Part shown: positions 25,487 to 33,209 of the stretch, one piece after another
Position numbering within the stretch: the stretch's first letter is position 1
Layout: each line of letters begins with the position of its first letter
NCBI RefSeq assembly: GCF_014651055.1
Contig: NZ_BMWD01000028.1
Span: 57,953-121,952, forward strand
Length of the DNA stretch: 64,000 nucleotides
Source: Streptomyces fructofermentans
Lineage (GTDB): Bacteria > Actinomycetota > Actinomycetes > Streptomycetales > Streptomycetaceae
Reading direction: 5' to 3'
Notes under the pieces: model-generated
Told to the model about the DNA's origin: nothing
The model's input: the letters and a program-made list of their open reading frames with translations, nothing else
Database searches by the model: none
Made by a program: the position numbers and the translations under genes

Positions 25487-26836
25487 ATGAAGCGCACGGG
25501 ACGCAAGGAGCGTACGGGGACCGCGCACCGCACGGGCCGGAAGAAGATCGTGTTCCTGCTGCACAACGCGTACGCCGTCGGGGCCACCGTCCGCACCACG
25601 CTCGACCTCGCGGCGGCGCTGGCCGAGCGCCACGACGTGGAGATCGTGTCGGCGCGGCGGCACCGGGACGAGCCCCGGTTCGCCGTCGATCCGCGGGTCG
25701 CCCTGGTGCCTCTGGTGGACGTGCGGGACGGCAGCGCCGACCTCACCCGCCCGGAGCACGCGCTGCCGGCCCTCGACCTCCCGGCCTGCGAAACGCGGTA
25801 CGAGCAGTACAGCCGGCTCACCGACCTGCGGGCGCGCGCGTATCTGTCGGGCTGCGCCGCGGACGTCGTGATCGGCACCCGGCCCGGTCTGAACGTCTAC
25901 GCGTCCCGGTTCGCGCCGCGCCGGTCCCTGCGGATCGCCCAGGAGCGTCTGCGGCTCGACGCCCGCGGCAGGCGCCTGCTCCGGATGCCGGCCGCCCGCT
26001 ACCGCTCGCTGGACGCGGTGGTGACGACGACGGAGGCGGACGCGCGCGCCTACCGGGAGGGGGTGCCGCTGCCCGGGGTGCGGGTGGCCGCGGTGCCCGA
26101 CGTCGTGCCCGCGGCCGGCGGTCCGCCCGGAGGGGCACGTCCGAACGTGATCGCCGCGGCGGGCCGGCTGGTGCCCGGGAAGCGCTTCGACCTGCTGATC
26201 GAGGCGTTCTCCGCGGTCGCCTCCAAGGAGCCCGACTGGCAGTTGCGGATCTACGGCGGCGGCCCCGGGCGCGAGCACCTCCAGCAGCTGATCGACGGTC
26301 TGGGCCTGTCCCGGCACGCCCGTCTGATGGGCCCCCGTACACCGATGGGGGCCGAGTTCGCGAAGTCGGCGATGGTGGTCTGCGCCTCGGACGCGGAGGC
26401 GTCCGGGACGACCCTCGTCGAGGCGATGAGGTGCGGGGTGCCCGTGATCAGCACGGACTGCCCGCTGGGGCCCGGCGAGATCGTCACCGACGGGGTGGAC
26501 GGCCTGCTGGTCCCGGTGGGCGACGCCCGGTCCCTCGCCGACGCGATGCTCGACCTGATCGCGGACGGGCCGCTGCGCCGGACGATGGGCGCGGCGGCGC
26601 TGGAGAGCTCCCGGCGCTTCGATCCCGGGCCGATCGCGGACCGCTACGAGGACCTGTTCGCCGAGCTGGCCGCGACCGGCGGCCGACGCGCCCTGTCCCG
26701 GGCCGCGGGCCGTGTGACGAGCCTGGCCCGGCGGGGCGCCGGGGTGGTGCGGCACCGCGCGCGGGAGTGGTTGGTCCGCCCGCGACCGGCACGCACGGCC
26801 CGGCTGGACCTGCCCGAGGGGTCCGAGGCCGGGTGA
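25487..26836 (+). CDS. Glycosyltransferase family 4 (GT-B fold)
   Basis: 449 residues. The C-terminal Rossmann domain carries the retaining GT4 signature with the E-x7-E pair: DAEASGTTLVEAMRCGVPVIST (about 300-325), after RLVPGKRFDLLIEAFSAV and IYGGGPGREHLQQLI. The basic N-terminus (about 1-18) precedes KIVFLLHNAYAVGGT-like nucleotide-domain sequence. The C-terminal tail is Arg-rich and may contact membrane lipids or teichoic acid precursors. The acceptor is unknown. The gene stands alone, so it may act on a cell-surface polymer or a secondary metabolite. Confidence 0.9.
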   Translation: MKRTGRKERTGTAHRTGRKKIVFLLHNAYAVGATVRTTLDLAAALAERHDVEIVSARRHRDEPRFAVDPRVALVPLVDVRDGSADLTRPEHALPALDLPACETRYEQYSRLTDLRARAYLSGCAADVVIGTRPGLNVYASRFAPRRSLRIAQERLRLDARGRRLLRMPAARYRSLDAVVTTTEADARAYREGVPLPGVRVAAVPDVVPAAGGPPGGARPNVIAAAGRLVPGKRFDLLIEAFSAVASKEPDWQLRIYGGGPGREHLQQLIDGLGLSRHARLMGPRTPMGAEFAKSAMVVCASDAEASGTTLVEAMRCGVPVISTDCPLGPGEIVTDGVDGLLVPVGDARSLADAMLDLIADGPLRRTMGAAALESSRRFDPGPIADRYEDLFAELAATGGRRALSRAAGRVTSLARRGAGVVRHRAREWLVRPRPARTARLDLPEGSEAG

Positions 26837-27110
26837 CGGGGCGCCCCCGCGCCACGGGCACGGGCGGACGCCACGACACCTCGGGAACGGGGCACTCCCG
26901 CAGTGCGGGCGGGTACGACGGCACCGCGGCACTCCCGGCGTACGGGCGCGGCGGCACCACGGCCCCTCCGACGACCGGGAGCCCGGCAGGCGTACCCGGT
27001 GCGGGAGCCGACCACCGGGGCCCGGGAAGCGGGGTCGGTCTCCGGGGGCCGAGAGGGCCGGGGGACCCCGCAGGGTGCCGGGTCGGCCCGAGCCGGGGAG
27101 CCGGTCCGGG

Positions 27111-27806
27111 CTACTCGGGCCGCAGCGCGGCGAGTTGCTGTTCGAACGGGATCACCTCGAAGCCACCCGCCCCCACCGGCCCGCCGGGCGCCGGCACGGA
27201 CACCGGCACCTGCACGGACTCCGGCGGGGACCCGGCCCGATCGGCAGACCCGGCCGGGCCGGCAGCCACCCGCGCACCGGCGGTGAGCCCGCGCATCAGT
27301 CCGGCCAGCTCTGCCGCCGCCCGCTCGATGCGCTCCGCCAGGCCCTCGGCGCCCCAGTCCTCCGAGGCGGCGTACACGCCGGTCGGCACGACCACGGCCC
27401 GCAGGTACGAGAACAGCGGGCGCAGCGCGTGCTCCAGGACCAGCGAGTGCCGGGCCGAGCCGCCGGTCGCGGCGATCAGCACCGGCCTGCCGGTCAGCGC
27501 CTCGGGGTCCAGCACGTCGAAGAAGGACTTGAACAGCCCGCTGTAGGAGGCGGAGAACACGGGCGTGACCACAATCAGTCCGTCCGCGGTCGCCACCGCG
27601 TCGAGCGCGGAGGCGAGCGCCGGACCGGGGAACCCGGTGGTGAGGTTGTGGGCGATCTCGACCGCGAGGTCCCGCAGTTCCACCACGCGCACGTCCACCG
27701 CGCCCTGTCCCCCGGCCCGGTCGGAGACGGCCGTCGCGAGCCGGTCGGCCAGCAGCCGGGTCGACGACGGGACGCTCAGCCCCGCCGAGACGACGACGAG
27801 CCTCAT
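27111..27806 (-). CDS. NADPH-dependent FMN reductase (CE1759-like), LLM partner
   Basis: 231 residues. The flavodoxin-like fold starts MRLVVVSAGLSVPSSTRLLAD, with a phosphate-binding loop SVPSSTR at about 11-17, and VTPVFSASYSGLFKSFFDVLD plus LIAATGGSARHSLVLEHALRP. It supplies reduced FMN to the luciferase-like monooxygenase encoded just upstream; its ATG overlaps that gene's stop as ATGA. The C-terminus (about 185-231) is a long Pro/Val/Gly-rich extension beyond the reductase fold. The pair matches the CE1758/CE1759 two-component arrangement. Confidence 0.85.
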   Translation of the reverse strand: MRLVVVSAGLSVPSSTRLLADRLATAVSDRAGGQGAVDVRVVELRDLAVEIAHNLTTGFPGPALASALDAVATADGLIVVTPVFSASYSGLFKSFFDVLDPEALTGRPVLIAATGGSARHSLVLEHALRPLFSYLRAVVVPTGVYAASEDWGAEGLAERIERAAAELAGLMRGLTAGARVAAGPAGSADRAGSPPESVQVPVSVPAPGGPVGAGGFEVIPFEQQLAALRPE

Positions 27807-28891
27807 GACACGGTCACCTCCTTGGCGGCGGCCACACGGGCCGCGTGGGTGGGAGCCTCCGGCACACCGGCCGGACGGCCCTTGGCGAACTCCTCGCGCA
27901 GGACGGGGACGACCTCCTCGCCCAGCAGGTCGAGCTGTTCGAGCACCGACTTCAGCGGCAGGCCGGCGTGGTCCACGAGGAACAGCTGGCGCTGGTAGTC
28001 GCCGGCGTACTCGCGGAAGGTCAGCGTCTTCTCGATGACCTCCTGCGGCGACCCGACGGTCAGCGGGGTCTGGTCGGTGAACTCCTCCAGGGACGGCCCG
28101 TGCCCGTACACCGGCGCGTTGTCGAAGTAGGGCCGGAACTCCCGTACCGCGTCCTGCGAGTTGCGCCGCATGAACACCTGCCCGCCGAGCCCGACGATCG
28201 CCTGCTCGGGCGTGCCGTGCCCGTAGTGCGCGTACCGCGACCGGTACAGCTCGACCATCCGCTTGGTGTGGTCGGCCGGCCAGAAGATGTTGTTGTGGAA
28301 GAAGCCGTCGCCGTAGTACGCGGCCTGCTCGGCGATCTCCGGCGAGCGGATCGAGCCGTGCCAGACGAACGGCGGCACGTCGTCGAGGGGCCGGGGCGTC
28401 GAGGTGAAGGACTGGAGGGGCGTACGGAACTTGCCCTCCCAGGTCACCACGTCCTCGCGCCACAACCGGTGCAGCAGGGCGTAGTTCTCCACGGCGAGGT
28501 TGATCCCCTGCCGGATGTCCTTGCCGAACCAGGGGTAGACCGGGCCGGTGTTGCCGCGCCCCATCATGAGGTCCACGCGTCCGTCCGCCAGGTGCTGGAG
28601 CATCGCGAAGTCCTCCGCGATCTTCACCGGGTCGTTGGTGGTGATGAGTGTGGTGGACGTGGAGAGGATCAGCTTCTCCGTCCGCGCCGCCACATAGCCG
28701 AGCATCGTGGTCGGCGACGACGGCACGAAGGGCGGGTTGTGGTGCTCGCCGGTCGCGAAGACGTCGAGACCGACCTCCTCCGCCTTCTGGGCGATGGCGA
28801 CCATGGCCTTGATCCGCTCGCCCTCGGTCGGCGTCCGGCCGGTCGTCGGGTCCGGTGTCACATCACCGACGCTGAAGATCCCGAACTGCAT
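27803..28891 (-). CDS. LLM-class flavin-dependent oxidoreductase (CE1758-like)
   Basis: 362 residues of bacterial-luciferase-like TIM barrel. Landmarks are GLDVFATGEHHNPPFVPSSP (the EHH element, about 41-60), LSTSTTLITTNDPVKIAEDFAMLQ and GRVDLMMGRGNTGPVYPWFG. It uses reduced FMN from the coupled reductase to oxygenate an unknown substrate. Ribosome site GGAGGG lies nine bases before the ATG. A TATAGT -10 box overlaps a MarR-like dyad just upstream, so induction by a small aromatic or quinone-like molecule is plausible. Confidence 0.9.
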   Translation of the reverse strand: MQFGIFSVGDVTPDPTTGRTPTEGERIKAMVAIAQKAEEVGLDVFATGEHHNPPFVPSSPTTMLGYVAARTEKLILSTSTTLITTNDPVKIAEDFAMLQHLADGRVDLMMGRGNTGPVYPWFGKDIRQGINLAVENYALLHRLWREDVVTWEGKFRTPLQSFTSTPRPLDDVPPFVWHGSIRSPEIAEQAAYYGDGFFHNNIFWPADHTKRMVELYRSRYAHYGHGTPEQAIVGLGGQVFMRRNSQDAVREFRPYFDNAPVYGHGPSLEEFTDQTPLTVGSPQEVIEKTLTFREYAGDYQRQLFLVDHAGLPLKSVLEQLDLLGEEVVPVLREEFAKGRPAGVPEAPTHAARVAAAKEVTVS

Positions 28892-28909
28892 GGTCGCTCA
28901 CCCTCCAGG

Positions 28910-28927
28910 TTGTTGATTGTTCAACTA
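28910..28927 (-). promoter_or_regulatory. MarR-like operator overlapping a -10 box
   Basis: The plus strand reads TTGTTGA-TTGT-TCAACTA. The core GTTGA-N4-TCAAC is a perfect dyad of the type MarR-family repressors bind. On the minus strand TATAGT (a good -10) overlaps the dyad, about 25 bases before the ribosome site of the LLM gene. No MarR gene lies in this window, so any repressor acts from elsewhere. Confidence 0.55.
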
Positions 28928-28970
28928 TACCCCTGAACGGCGGCACCGCGACACCTATTCCCCGAGGTCC

Positions 28971-29031
28971 GGACGCGGGCCGGACGCGGGCCCGGACCCG
29001 GGGCCGGGGCCGGACCCGGGGCCGGACACCG
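28971..29031. repeat. GC-rich imperfect tandem repeat
   Basis: Two copies of GGACGCGGGCC are followed by several variants of CCGGACCCGGGG and CCGGGGCCGG up to the AraC gene promoter. It is low-complexity spacer between divergent genes and could form hairpins. Confidence 0.6.
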
Positions 29032-29071
29032 GCCCCCCGGGACTGTCGGTGGCCCGTCCTACGATCCCCCC

Positions 29072-29908
29072 ATGGCCGCCCCACGCCGCGACACCCGCGG
29101 AATCGTCGGCGCCGCGGAGTTCCTCGCGCGCGTCGACTTCCGCCGCCCCGCGCCCGCCGAGGCGCTGCGCCCCTACGTGGAGCACTACTGGCTGATCGAC
29201 TGGGACCTCGCCGAGCCGTACGTCTCGCACGTGGTGCCCCACCCCTCGGTCCACGTGGTCTTCCAGTGGTTCGAGGGGCGGGAGCCCTTCGCCGAGGTCG
29301 CGGGCATCCCGTCCGGACTCTTCACCCAGCGGCTGACCGGGCGGGGACGGGTCTGCGGGGTCAAGTTCCGCCCGGGCGGTTTCCGCCCCTTCGCCCCCGG
29401 CCCGCCCGTGAGCGCCTGGACGGGCCGGCGCGTACGGCAGCCCGAGGTGTTCCCCGACACGGACCCGGCGGCGGTCCTCCTCCCCGCCGGGGAGGACGCG
29501 CGCGTCGCCGCGCTCGACGACTTCCTGCTGCGGCTCGCCCCGGCCGCCCCCGACCCGCGGGCCGCCCTGGCGACCGGCCTCGCCGAGCGGATCCGCGGCG
29601 ACCGCGGCATCCGCCGTGTCGGCGAGTTCGCCCGCTCCCAGGGCATGACCGTCCGGGCGATGCAGCGCCTCTTCTCCGCGTACGTCGGCGTGGGCCCCAA
29701 GTGGATCATCCTGCGCCACCGCATCCACGAGGCCCTGGAGCACGCCGAGTCCGCGCCGGACGTCGACTGGGCCTCCCTGGCCGCCGACCTGGGCTACGCG
29801 GACCAGGCCCATCTCGTCCGGGACTTCACGGCGACGGTGGGCGTCCCGCCGACGGCGTACGCCCGGGGCGAGCACCCCGTGGGACGGACCGGGGCCGCCC
29901 CCGGGTGA
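29072..29908 (+). CDS. AraC family transcriptional regulator
   Basis: 278 residues. The N-terminal domain has the EHYWLIDWDL...HPSVHVVFQW pattern and GVKFRPGGFRPF, as in AraC regulators with a DUF6597-type sensor. The C-terminal AraC helix-turn-helix pair (about 180-265) contains VGEFARSQGMTVRAMQRLFSAYVGVGPKWIILRHRIHEAL and LAADLGYADQAHLVRDFTATVGVPPTAY. The effector is unknown. It is divergent from the LLM/FMN reductase operon and could control it. The stop codon lies inside the first unit of a 23-base tandem repeat. Confidence 0.9.
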   Translation: MAAPRRDTRGIVGAAEFLARVDFRRPAPAEALRPYVEHYWLIDWDLAEPYVSHVVPHPSVHVVFQWFEGREPFAEVAGIPSGLFTQRLTGRGRVCGVKFRPGGFRPFAPGPPVSAWTGRRVRQPEVFPDTDPAAVLLPAGEDARVAALDDFLLRLAPAAPDPRAALATGLAERIRGDRGIRRVGEFARSQGMTVRAMQRLFSAYVGVGPKWIILRHRIHEALEHAESAPDVDWASLAADLGYADQAHLVRDFTATVGVPPTAYARGEHPVGRTGAAPG

Positions 29909-30020
29909 CCGATCGCGGCCACCCCGGACGCCCGCACCGGGTCCACCCCGGGTGACCGAACAGAGCCACCCCCGGTGACCGACCGCGCCCACCCCGGGTG
30001 ACCGACCGCACGCCCCGGTC
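29895..30020. repeat. ~23-base imperfect tandem repeat
   Basis: About five units related to CCACCCCGGGTGACCGACCG. The GTGACC cores begin at 29905, 29952, 29975 and 29998, spaced 47, 23 and 23; the 47-base gap holds one degenerate unit. The first unit contains the AraC stop codon. No coding in this part is supported. Confidence 0.7.
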
Positions 30021-30101
30021 GGGAGCCCGTCGGACCCACGGCCCGGCGCCCCACGGCCCGGCGGACCCACCGGTCCACGGCTCACCGGCCCCCGGCCCGG
30101 T

Positions 30102-30155
30102 AGCCCCGCAGCCCCGCAGCCCCGCAGCCGCAGTCGCAGTCGCAGTCGCAGTCGC
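30102..30155. repeat. 8-base and 6-base microsatellites
   Basis: Three exact copies of AGCCCCGC (30102-30125) lead into AGCCGC and four exact copies of AGTCGC (30132-30155). It sits just beyond the stop of the minus-strand oxidoreductase gene. Confidence 0.85.
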
Positions 30156-30176
30156 TCAGCCCGTCGCCGGGGTGGC

Positions 30177-31070
30177 TCAGGGGACCAGGACGAGCCGCCC
30201 CCGCACCCCGCCCTTCGCGAGCCGTCCGTGCGCCTCGACCGCCTCCTCCAGGGGGTAGGTCCCGGCGACCCTGGCCGTCAGGACGCCCGCGTCGAGGAGC
30301 GCCACCAGCTCGGCGAGCCGTGCCCCGTCGGCCGCCACCTCCACGGCGGCGGTCCGCACCCCGCGCACGGGGGCGGGTTCGGTCCGCGGGATGACCCCCG
30401 CGTACGCGCCGCCGTCGCGCACCCACTCCAGCGCGGCCGCGCCGAGCACGGCCGCGTCCAGGACCGCGTCGAACCCGCCCGCCGGGGACGCGCCGCCCGG
30501 GACGAAACGCGCCGCGCCCAGGGACCGTACGAGCGGCTCGTCGCTCTCGCGTGCCAACGCGGTCACGACCACCCCGCGGTGCGCTGCGAGCTGCACGGCG
30601 TACCCGCCGACCGCGCCCGCCGCGCCCGTGACCAGCAGCGACTGCCCCTCCCCGAGGTCCAGCAGGTCCAGGGCGCCGGCCGCCGTGAGGGCGTTCAGCG
30701 GCAGGGTGGCCGCGTGCACGGCGTCGACCGAGGCGGGCGCCGCGGCGACCGAGGCGGCGTCCACGACCACGTACTCGGCGTGCGTACCGAGCGGCTTGAC
30801 CAGGCCGTACTGGAGCGCGACCACCCGGTCGCCCACGGACCGGTCCGCGCCGGGCCCCACCGCGTCCACCGTGCCCGCCACGTCCCAGCCGAGCCCGATC
30901 CGCTCGCCCGCGCCGCCGAACACGCCGGAGCGGACGCCCGCGTCGACCGGGTTCAGCGCCGCCGCCGCGACCTTGATCCGCACCTGCCCGGCAGCGGGCT
31001 CGGGCACCTCCGACTCCACGATCCGTACGGCCTCGGGACCGCCGAACTCCGTCACCACGAGTGCACGCAT
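30177..31070 (-). CDS. NADP-dependent oxidoreductase, quinone reductase-like MDR
   Basis: 297 residues from ATG 31070, which has a GGGAG site. It belongs to the zinc-free medium-chain dehydrogenase family: the N-terminal MRALVVTEFGGPEAVRIVESEVPEPAAGQVRIKV, LNPVDAGVRSG, and the Rossmann nucleotide loop SLLVTGAAGAVGGYAVQLAAHRG (about 140-162). It would reduce quinones or other electrophiles with NADPH. It is divergent from an HxlR-family regulator 127 bases away, the usual arrangement for HxlR control of such genes. Confidence 0.9.
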   Translation of the reverse strand: MRALVVTEFGGPEAVRIVESEVPEPAAGQVRIKVAAAALNPVDAGVRSGVFGGAGERIGLGWDVAGTVDAVGPGADRSVGDRVVALQYGLVKPLGTHAEYVVVDAASVAAAPASVDAVHAATLPLNALTAAGALDLLDLGEGQSLLVTGAAGAVGGYAVQLAAHRGVVVTALARESDEPLVRSLGAARFVPGGASPAGGFDAVLDAAVLGAAALEWVRDGGAYAGVIPRTEPAPVRGVRTAAVEVAADGARLAELVALLDAGVLTARVAGTYPLEEAVEAHGRLAKGGVRGRLVLVP

Positions 31071-31130
31071 GACCAACTCTCCCTTTTGCAGCGACTTGTA
31101 CGGGTTCCTCTCCCGTTGCGACAACCCTAG

Positions 31131-31153
31131 GAAGAGTTACTCTCTTCTGGTAA
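31131..31153. promoter_or_regulatory. Candidate HxlR operator
   Basis: GAAGAG-ttact-CTCTTC (31131-31147) is a perfect 6-base dyad, and TTAC-N9-GTAA (31137-31153) overlaps it. It lies midway between the divergent oxidoreductase and HxlR genes, where a shared operator is expected. Confidence 0.5.
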
Positions 31154-31197
31154 GTAGGCACCTGAAGGTGCGTACGTCACCCGGAGGTGAGTGGACG

Positions 31198-31644
31198 ATG
31201 GCGACCATGACCGCGGCCGAGCGGCGCGCCCGGGCACGGGAGGAGTACGACGCGTTCCTCAAGGGCTGCCCGACCAACCAGCTCCTCGACCGCATCAGCG
31301 ACAAGTGGGTCAGCCTCGTCGTCAGCGCCCTCGCCGCCGGCCCGATGCGCTACAGCGACCTCGGCCGCAGGATCGCGGGCGTCAGCGCCAAGATGCTGAC
31401 CCAGACCCTCCGTTCGCTGGAGCGGGACGGCATCGTGACGCGGACCGTGACCCCGTCCGTGCCCGTCCGCGTCGACTACGAGCTCACACCGCTGGGCGCG
31501 AGCCTGAGCGCGCTCCTCGTCGCCGTGAAGGACTGGGCCGAACTGCACATCTCGGAGGTCGACGAGGCGCGCGAGCGCTACGACGCCTCGGCGTCCTCGG
31601 CGTCCTCGGCGTCCTCGGCGTCCTCGGCGTCCTCGGCGTCCTAG
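31198..31644 (+). CDS. HxlR family winged-helix regulator
   Basis: 148 residues with ribosome site GGAGGTGA. The HxlR domain (about 18-110) is complete: CPTNQLLDRISDKWVSLVVSALAAGPMRYSDLGRRIAGVSAKMLTQTLRSLERDGIVTR and YELTPLGASL. The conserved N-terminal Cys of redox- and aldehyde-sensing members is present (GCPTN, about residue 20). It likely represses the divergent quinone-reductase-like gene. The C-terminus is a perfect run of Ala-Ser-Ser units encoded by a 9-base tandem repeat. Confidence 0.92.
   Translation: MATMTAAERRARAREEYDAFLKGCPTNQLLDRISDKWVSLVVSALAAGPMRYSDLGRRIAGVSAKMLTQTLRSLERDGIVTRTVTPSVPVRVDYELTPLGASLSALLVAVKDWAELHISEVDEARERYDASASSASSASSASSASSAS
31585..31644 (+). repeat. In-frame 9-base tandem repeat at the end of the HxlR gene
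   Basis: Five exact copies of GCGTCCTCG (31591-31635), preceded by GCCTCG and followed by GCGTCCTAG, which provides the stop. It encodes an (Ala-Ser-Ser)n tail. Copy changes would lengthen or shorten the tail without shifting the frame. Confidence 0.9.
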
Positions 31645-31713
31645 AGTCTCGGCGTCCCGCCACCGGAGGGAGCGCGCCCCCTGGCCCCGGACGGGACGTG
31701 CCAGGGTGTCGTC

Positions 31714-32046
31714 ATGCCGATCGCCCGTTCCGCCGCCCTGTTCGTCCTCGCCGCGCTCCTGGAGATCGGCGGCGCGTGGCTCGTCTGGCAGGGCGTGCGC
31801 GAGCACCGGGGGCTGCTGTGGATCGGCGCGGGCGTGATGGCCCTGGGCGCCTACGGATTCGTCGCCACGCTCCAGCCCGACGCCGAGTTCGGGCGCGTCC
31901 TGGCCGCGTACGGCGGGGTCTTCGTCGCCGGCTCGCTCGTCTGGGGCATGGTCGCGGACGGCTTCCGTCCCGACCGCTGGGACGTGACAGGGGCGCTGGT
32001 CTGCCTCGCGGGCATGGCCGTGATCATGTACGCGCCGCGCGGCTGA
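31714..32046 (+). CDS. YnfA/UPF0060 family small membrane protein
   Basis: 110 residues, four membrane helices. Conserved YnfA features are seen: LLEIGGAWLVWQGVREHRGLLWIGAG at the first loop, GFVATLQPDAEFGRVLAAYGGVFVAGSLVWGMVADGFRPDRWD and a last helix GALVCLAGMAVIMYAPRG. The family is related to small multidrug resistance exporters; its substrate in actinomycetes is not established. The gene follows HxlR by 69 bases on the same strand and may be co-transcribed with it. Confidence 0.92.
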   Translation: MPIARSAALFVLAALLEIGGAWLVWQGVREHRGLLWIGAGVMALGAYGFVATLQPDAEFGRVLAAYGGVFVAGSLVWGMVADGFRPDRWDVTGALVCLAGMAVIMYAPRG

Positions 32047-32197
32047 AACCGGCCGGACGACCGTGACGGGCACACGGGCCACGGCGTCCCCGGCGGCCGT
32101 GCGCGCCGCCCGCATATCCTGGCGGCCGAAGCAATCGACCGTACGAGCGAGCGGCGACCCGGGTCGCGCGCCCGCCCCGTCGCCCGAGGAGCAGTCA

Positions 32198-32971
32198 ATG
32201 ACCGCCGCGCCCGCCGCCCCCTCCCGTATCGCCGTCGTCACCGGAGCGAGCAGCGGAATCGGCGCCGCGACGGCCCGCCGGCTCGCGGCCGCGGGGTACC
32301 GCGTCGTCGTCACGGCCCGCCGCAAGGACCGCATCGAGGCGCTCGCGGAGGAGATCACCGCGGCGGGCGGCAGGGCGACGGCGTACGCGCTCGACGTCAC
32401 CGACCGCGCGGCGGTCGACGAGTTCGCGAGCGCCTTCACGACGATCGGCGTGCTCGTCAACAACGCCGGCGGCGCCCTCGGCGCGGACCCGGTCGCGACC
32501 GGCGACCCGGCGGAATGGCGGCAGATGTACGAGACGAACGTCATCGGCACCCTGAACGTCACCCAGGCGCTGCTGCCCGCCCTCACGGCGAGCGGCGACG
32601 GCACGGTGGTCGTCGTCTCCTCGACCGCGGGCCACGGCACCTACGAGGGCGGCGCGGGCTACGTCGCGGCCAAGCACGGCGAGCACGTGCTCGCCGAGAC
32701 GCTCCGCCTGGAGATCGTCGGCACCCCGGTCCGGGTGATCGAGGTCGCGCCCGGCATGGTGAAGACCGACGAGTTCGCGCTGACCCGCTTCGGCGGCGAC
32801 ACCGAGAAGGCGGCGAAGGTGTACGCGGGTGTCGCGGAGCCGCTGACCGCGGACGACGTGGCCGAGACGATCGACTGGGCGGTCGGCCGCCCCTCCCACG
32901 TCAACATCGACCTGCTGGTCGTCAGGCCCCGCGCGCAGGCCTCCAACACGAAGGTCCACAGGGAGCTGTAG
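32198..32971 (+). CDS. SDR family NADP-dependent oxidoreductase
   Basis: 257 residues with ribosome site GAGGA. Classical short-chain dehydrogenase motifs are present: TGASSGIG (about 17-24), NNAG at about 88, SSTAG and catalytic YVAAK (about 153-157). The LDVTDR and ETNVIGTLNVTQALLP segments resemble YdfG/serine 3-dehydrogenase-like enzymes acting on small hydroxy acids. Substrate not fixed by sequence. The next gene begins in its stop codon (TAGTG), so the two are coupled. Confidence 0.92.
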   Translation: MTAAPAAPSRIAVVTGASSGIGAATARRLAAAGYRVVVTARRKDRIEALAEEITAAGGRATAYALDVTDRAAVDEFASAFTTIGVLVNNAGGALGADPVATGDPAEWRQMYETNVIGTLNVTQALLPALTASGDGTVVVVSSTAGHGTYEGGAGYVAAKHGEHVLAETLRLEIVGTPVRVIEVAPGMVKTDEFALTRFGGDTEKAAKVYAGVAEPLTADDVAETIDWAVGRPSHVNIDLLVVRPRAQASNTKVHREL

Positions 32972-33156
32972 TGCCGGACACGGAACCCGCGGGGCCCGGA
33001 CCGGCCCGGGAGCCGCTCGCCGAGGACCGGGAGCGGGCGCGGCTCGCCCAGGAGAAGAAGGACGAGCGGTACGTCTGGTGGTACCTCGCGTACTTCCTCT
33101 TCGGCATCCACATCGTGGCGTTCGTCATGATCTACGCGGTGACGCACGCCGGGTGA
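32971..33156 (+). CDS. Small single-span membrane protein
   Basis: 61 residues from a GTG sharing one base with the SDR stop. A charged N-terminus (about 1-33, rich in Glu, Arg, Lys) precedes one hydrophobic helix (about 36-57, WWYLAYFLFGIHIVAFVMIY). This layout resembles the DUF6126-like small proteins of Streptomyces, though I am not certain of the family. Coupling to the SDR gene suggests joint expression. A strong hairpin follows. Function unknown. Confidence 0.7.
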   Translation: MPDTEPAGPGPAREPLAEDRERARLAQEKKDERYVWWYLAYFLFGIHIVAFVMIYAVTHAG

Positions 33157-33166
33157 CGACGGGGAG

Positions 33167-33198
33167 CGGGGCCCGGACCGGTGACGGTCCGGGCCCCG
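33167..33198. terminator. Bidirectional hairpin between the small membrane protein and rtcB genes
   Basis: A perfect 14-base stem, CGGGGCCCGGACCG / CGGTCCGGGCCCCG, with a GTGA loop, placed between convergent stops at 33156 and 33210. Confidence 0.8.
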
Positions 33199-33209
33199 CC
33201 GGGTCCGGT

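Noticed and set aside
29895..30155. Possible CRISPR array
   Set aside because: The repeats are contiguous imperfect tandem units with no spacers and no cas genes.
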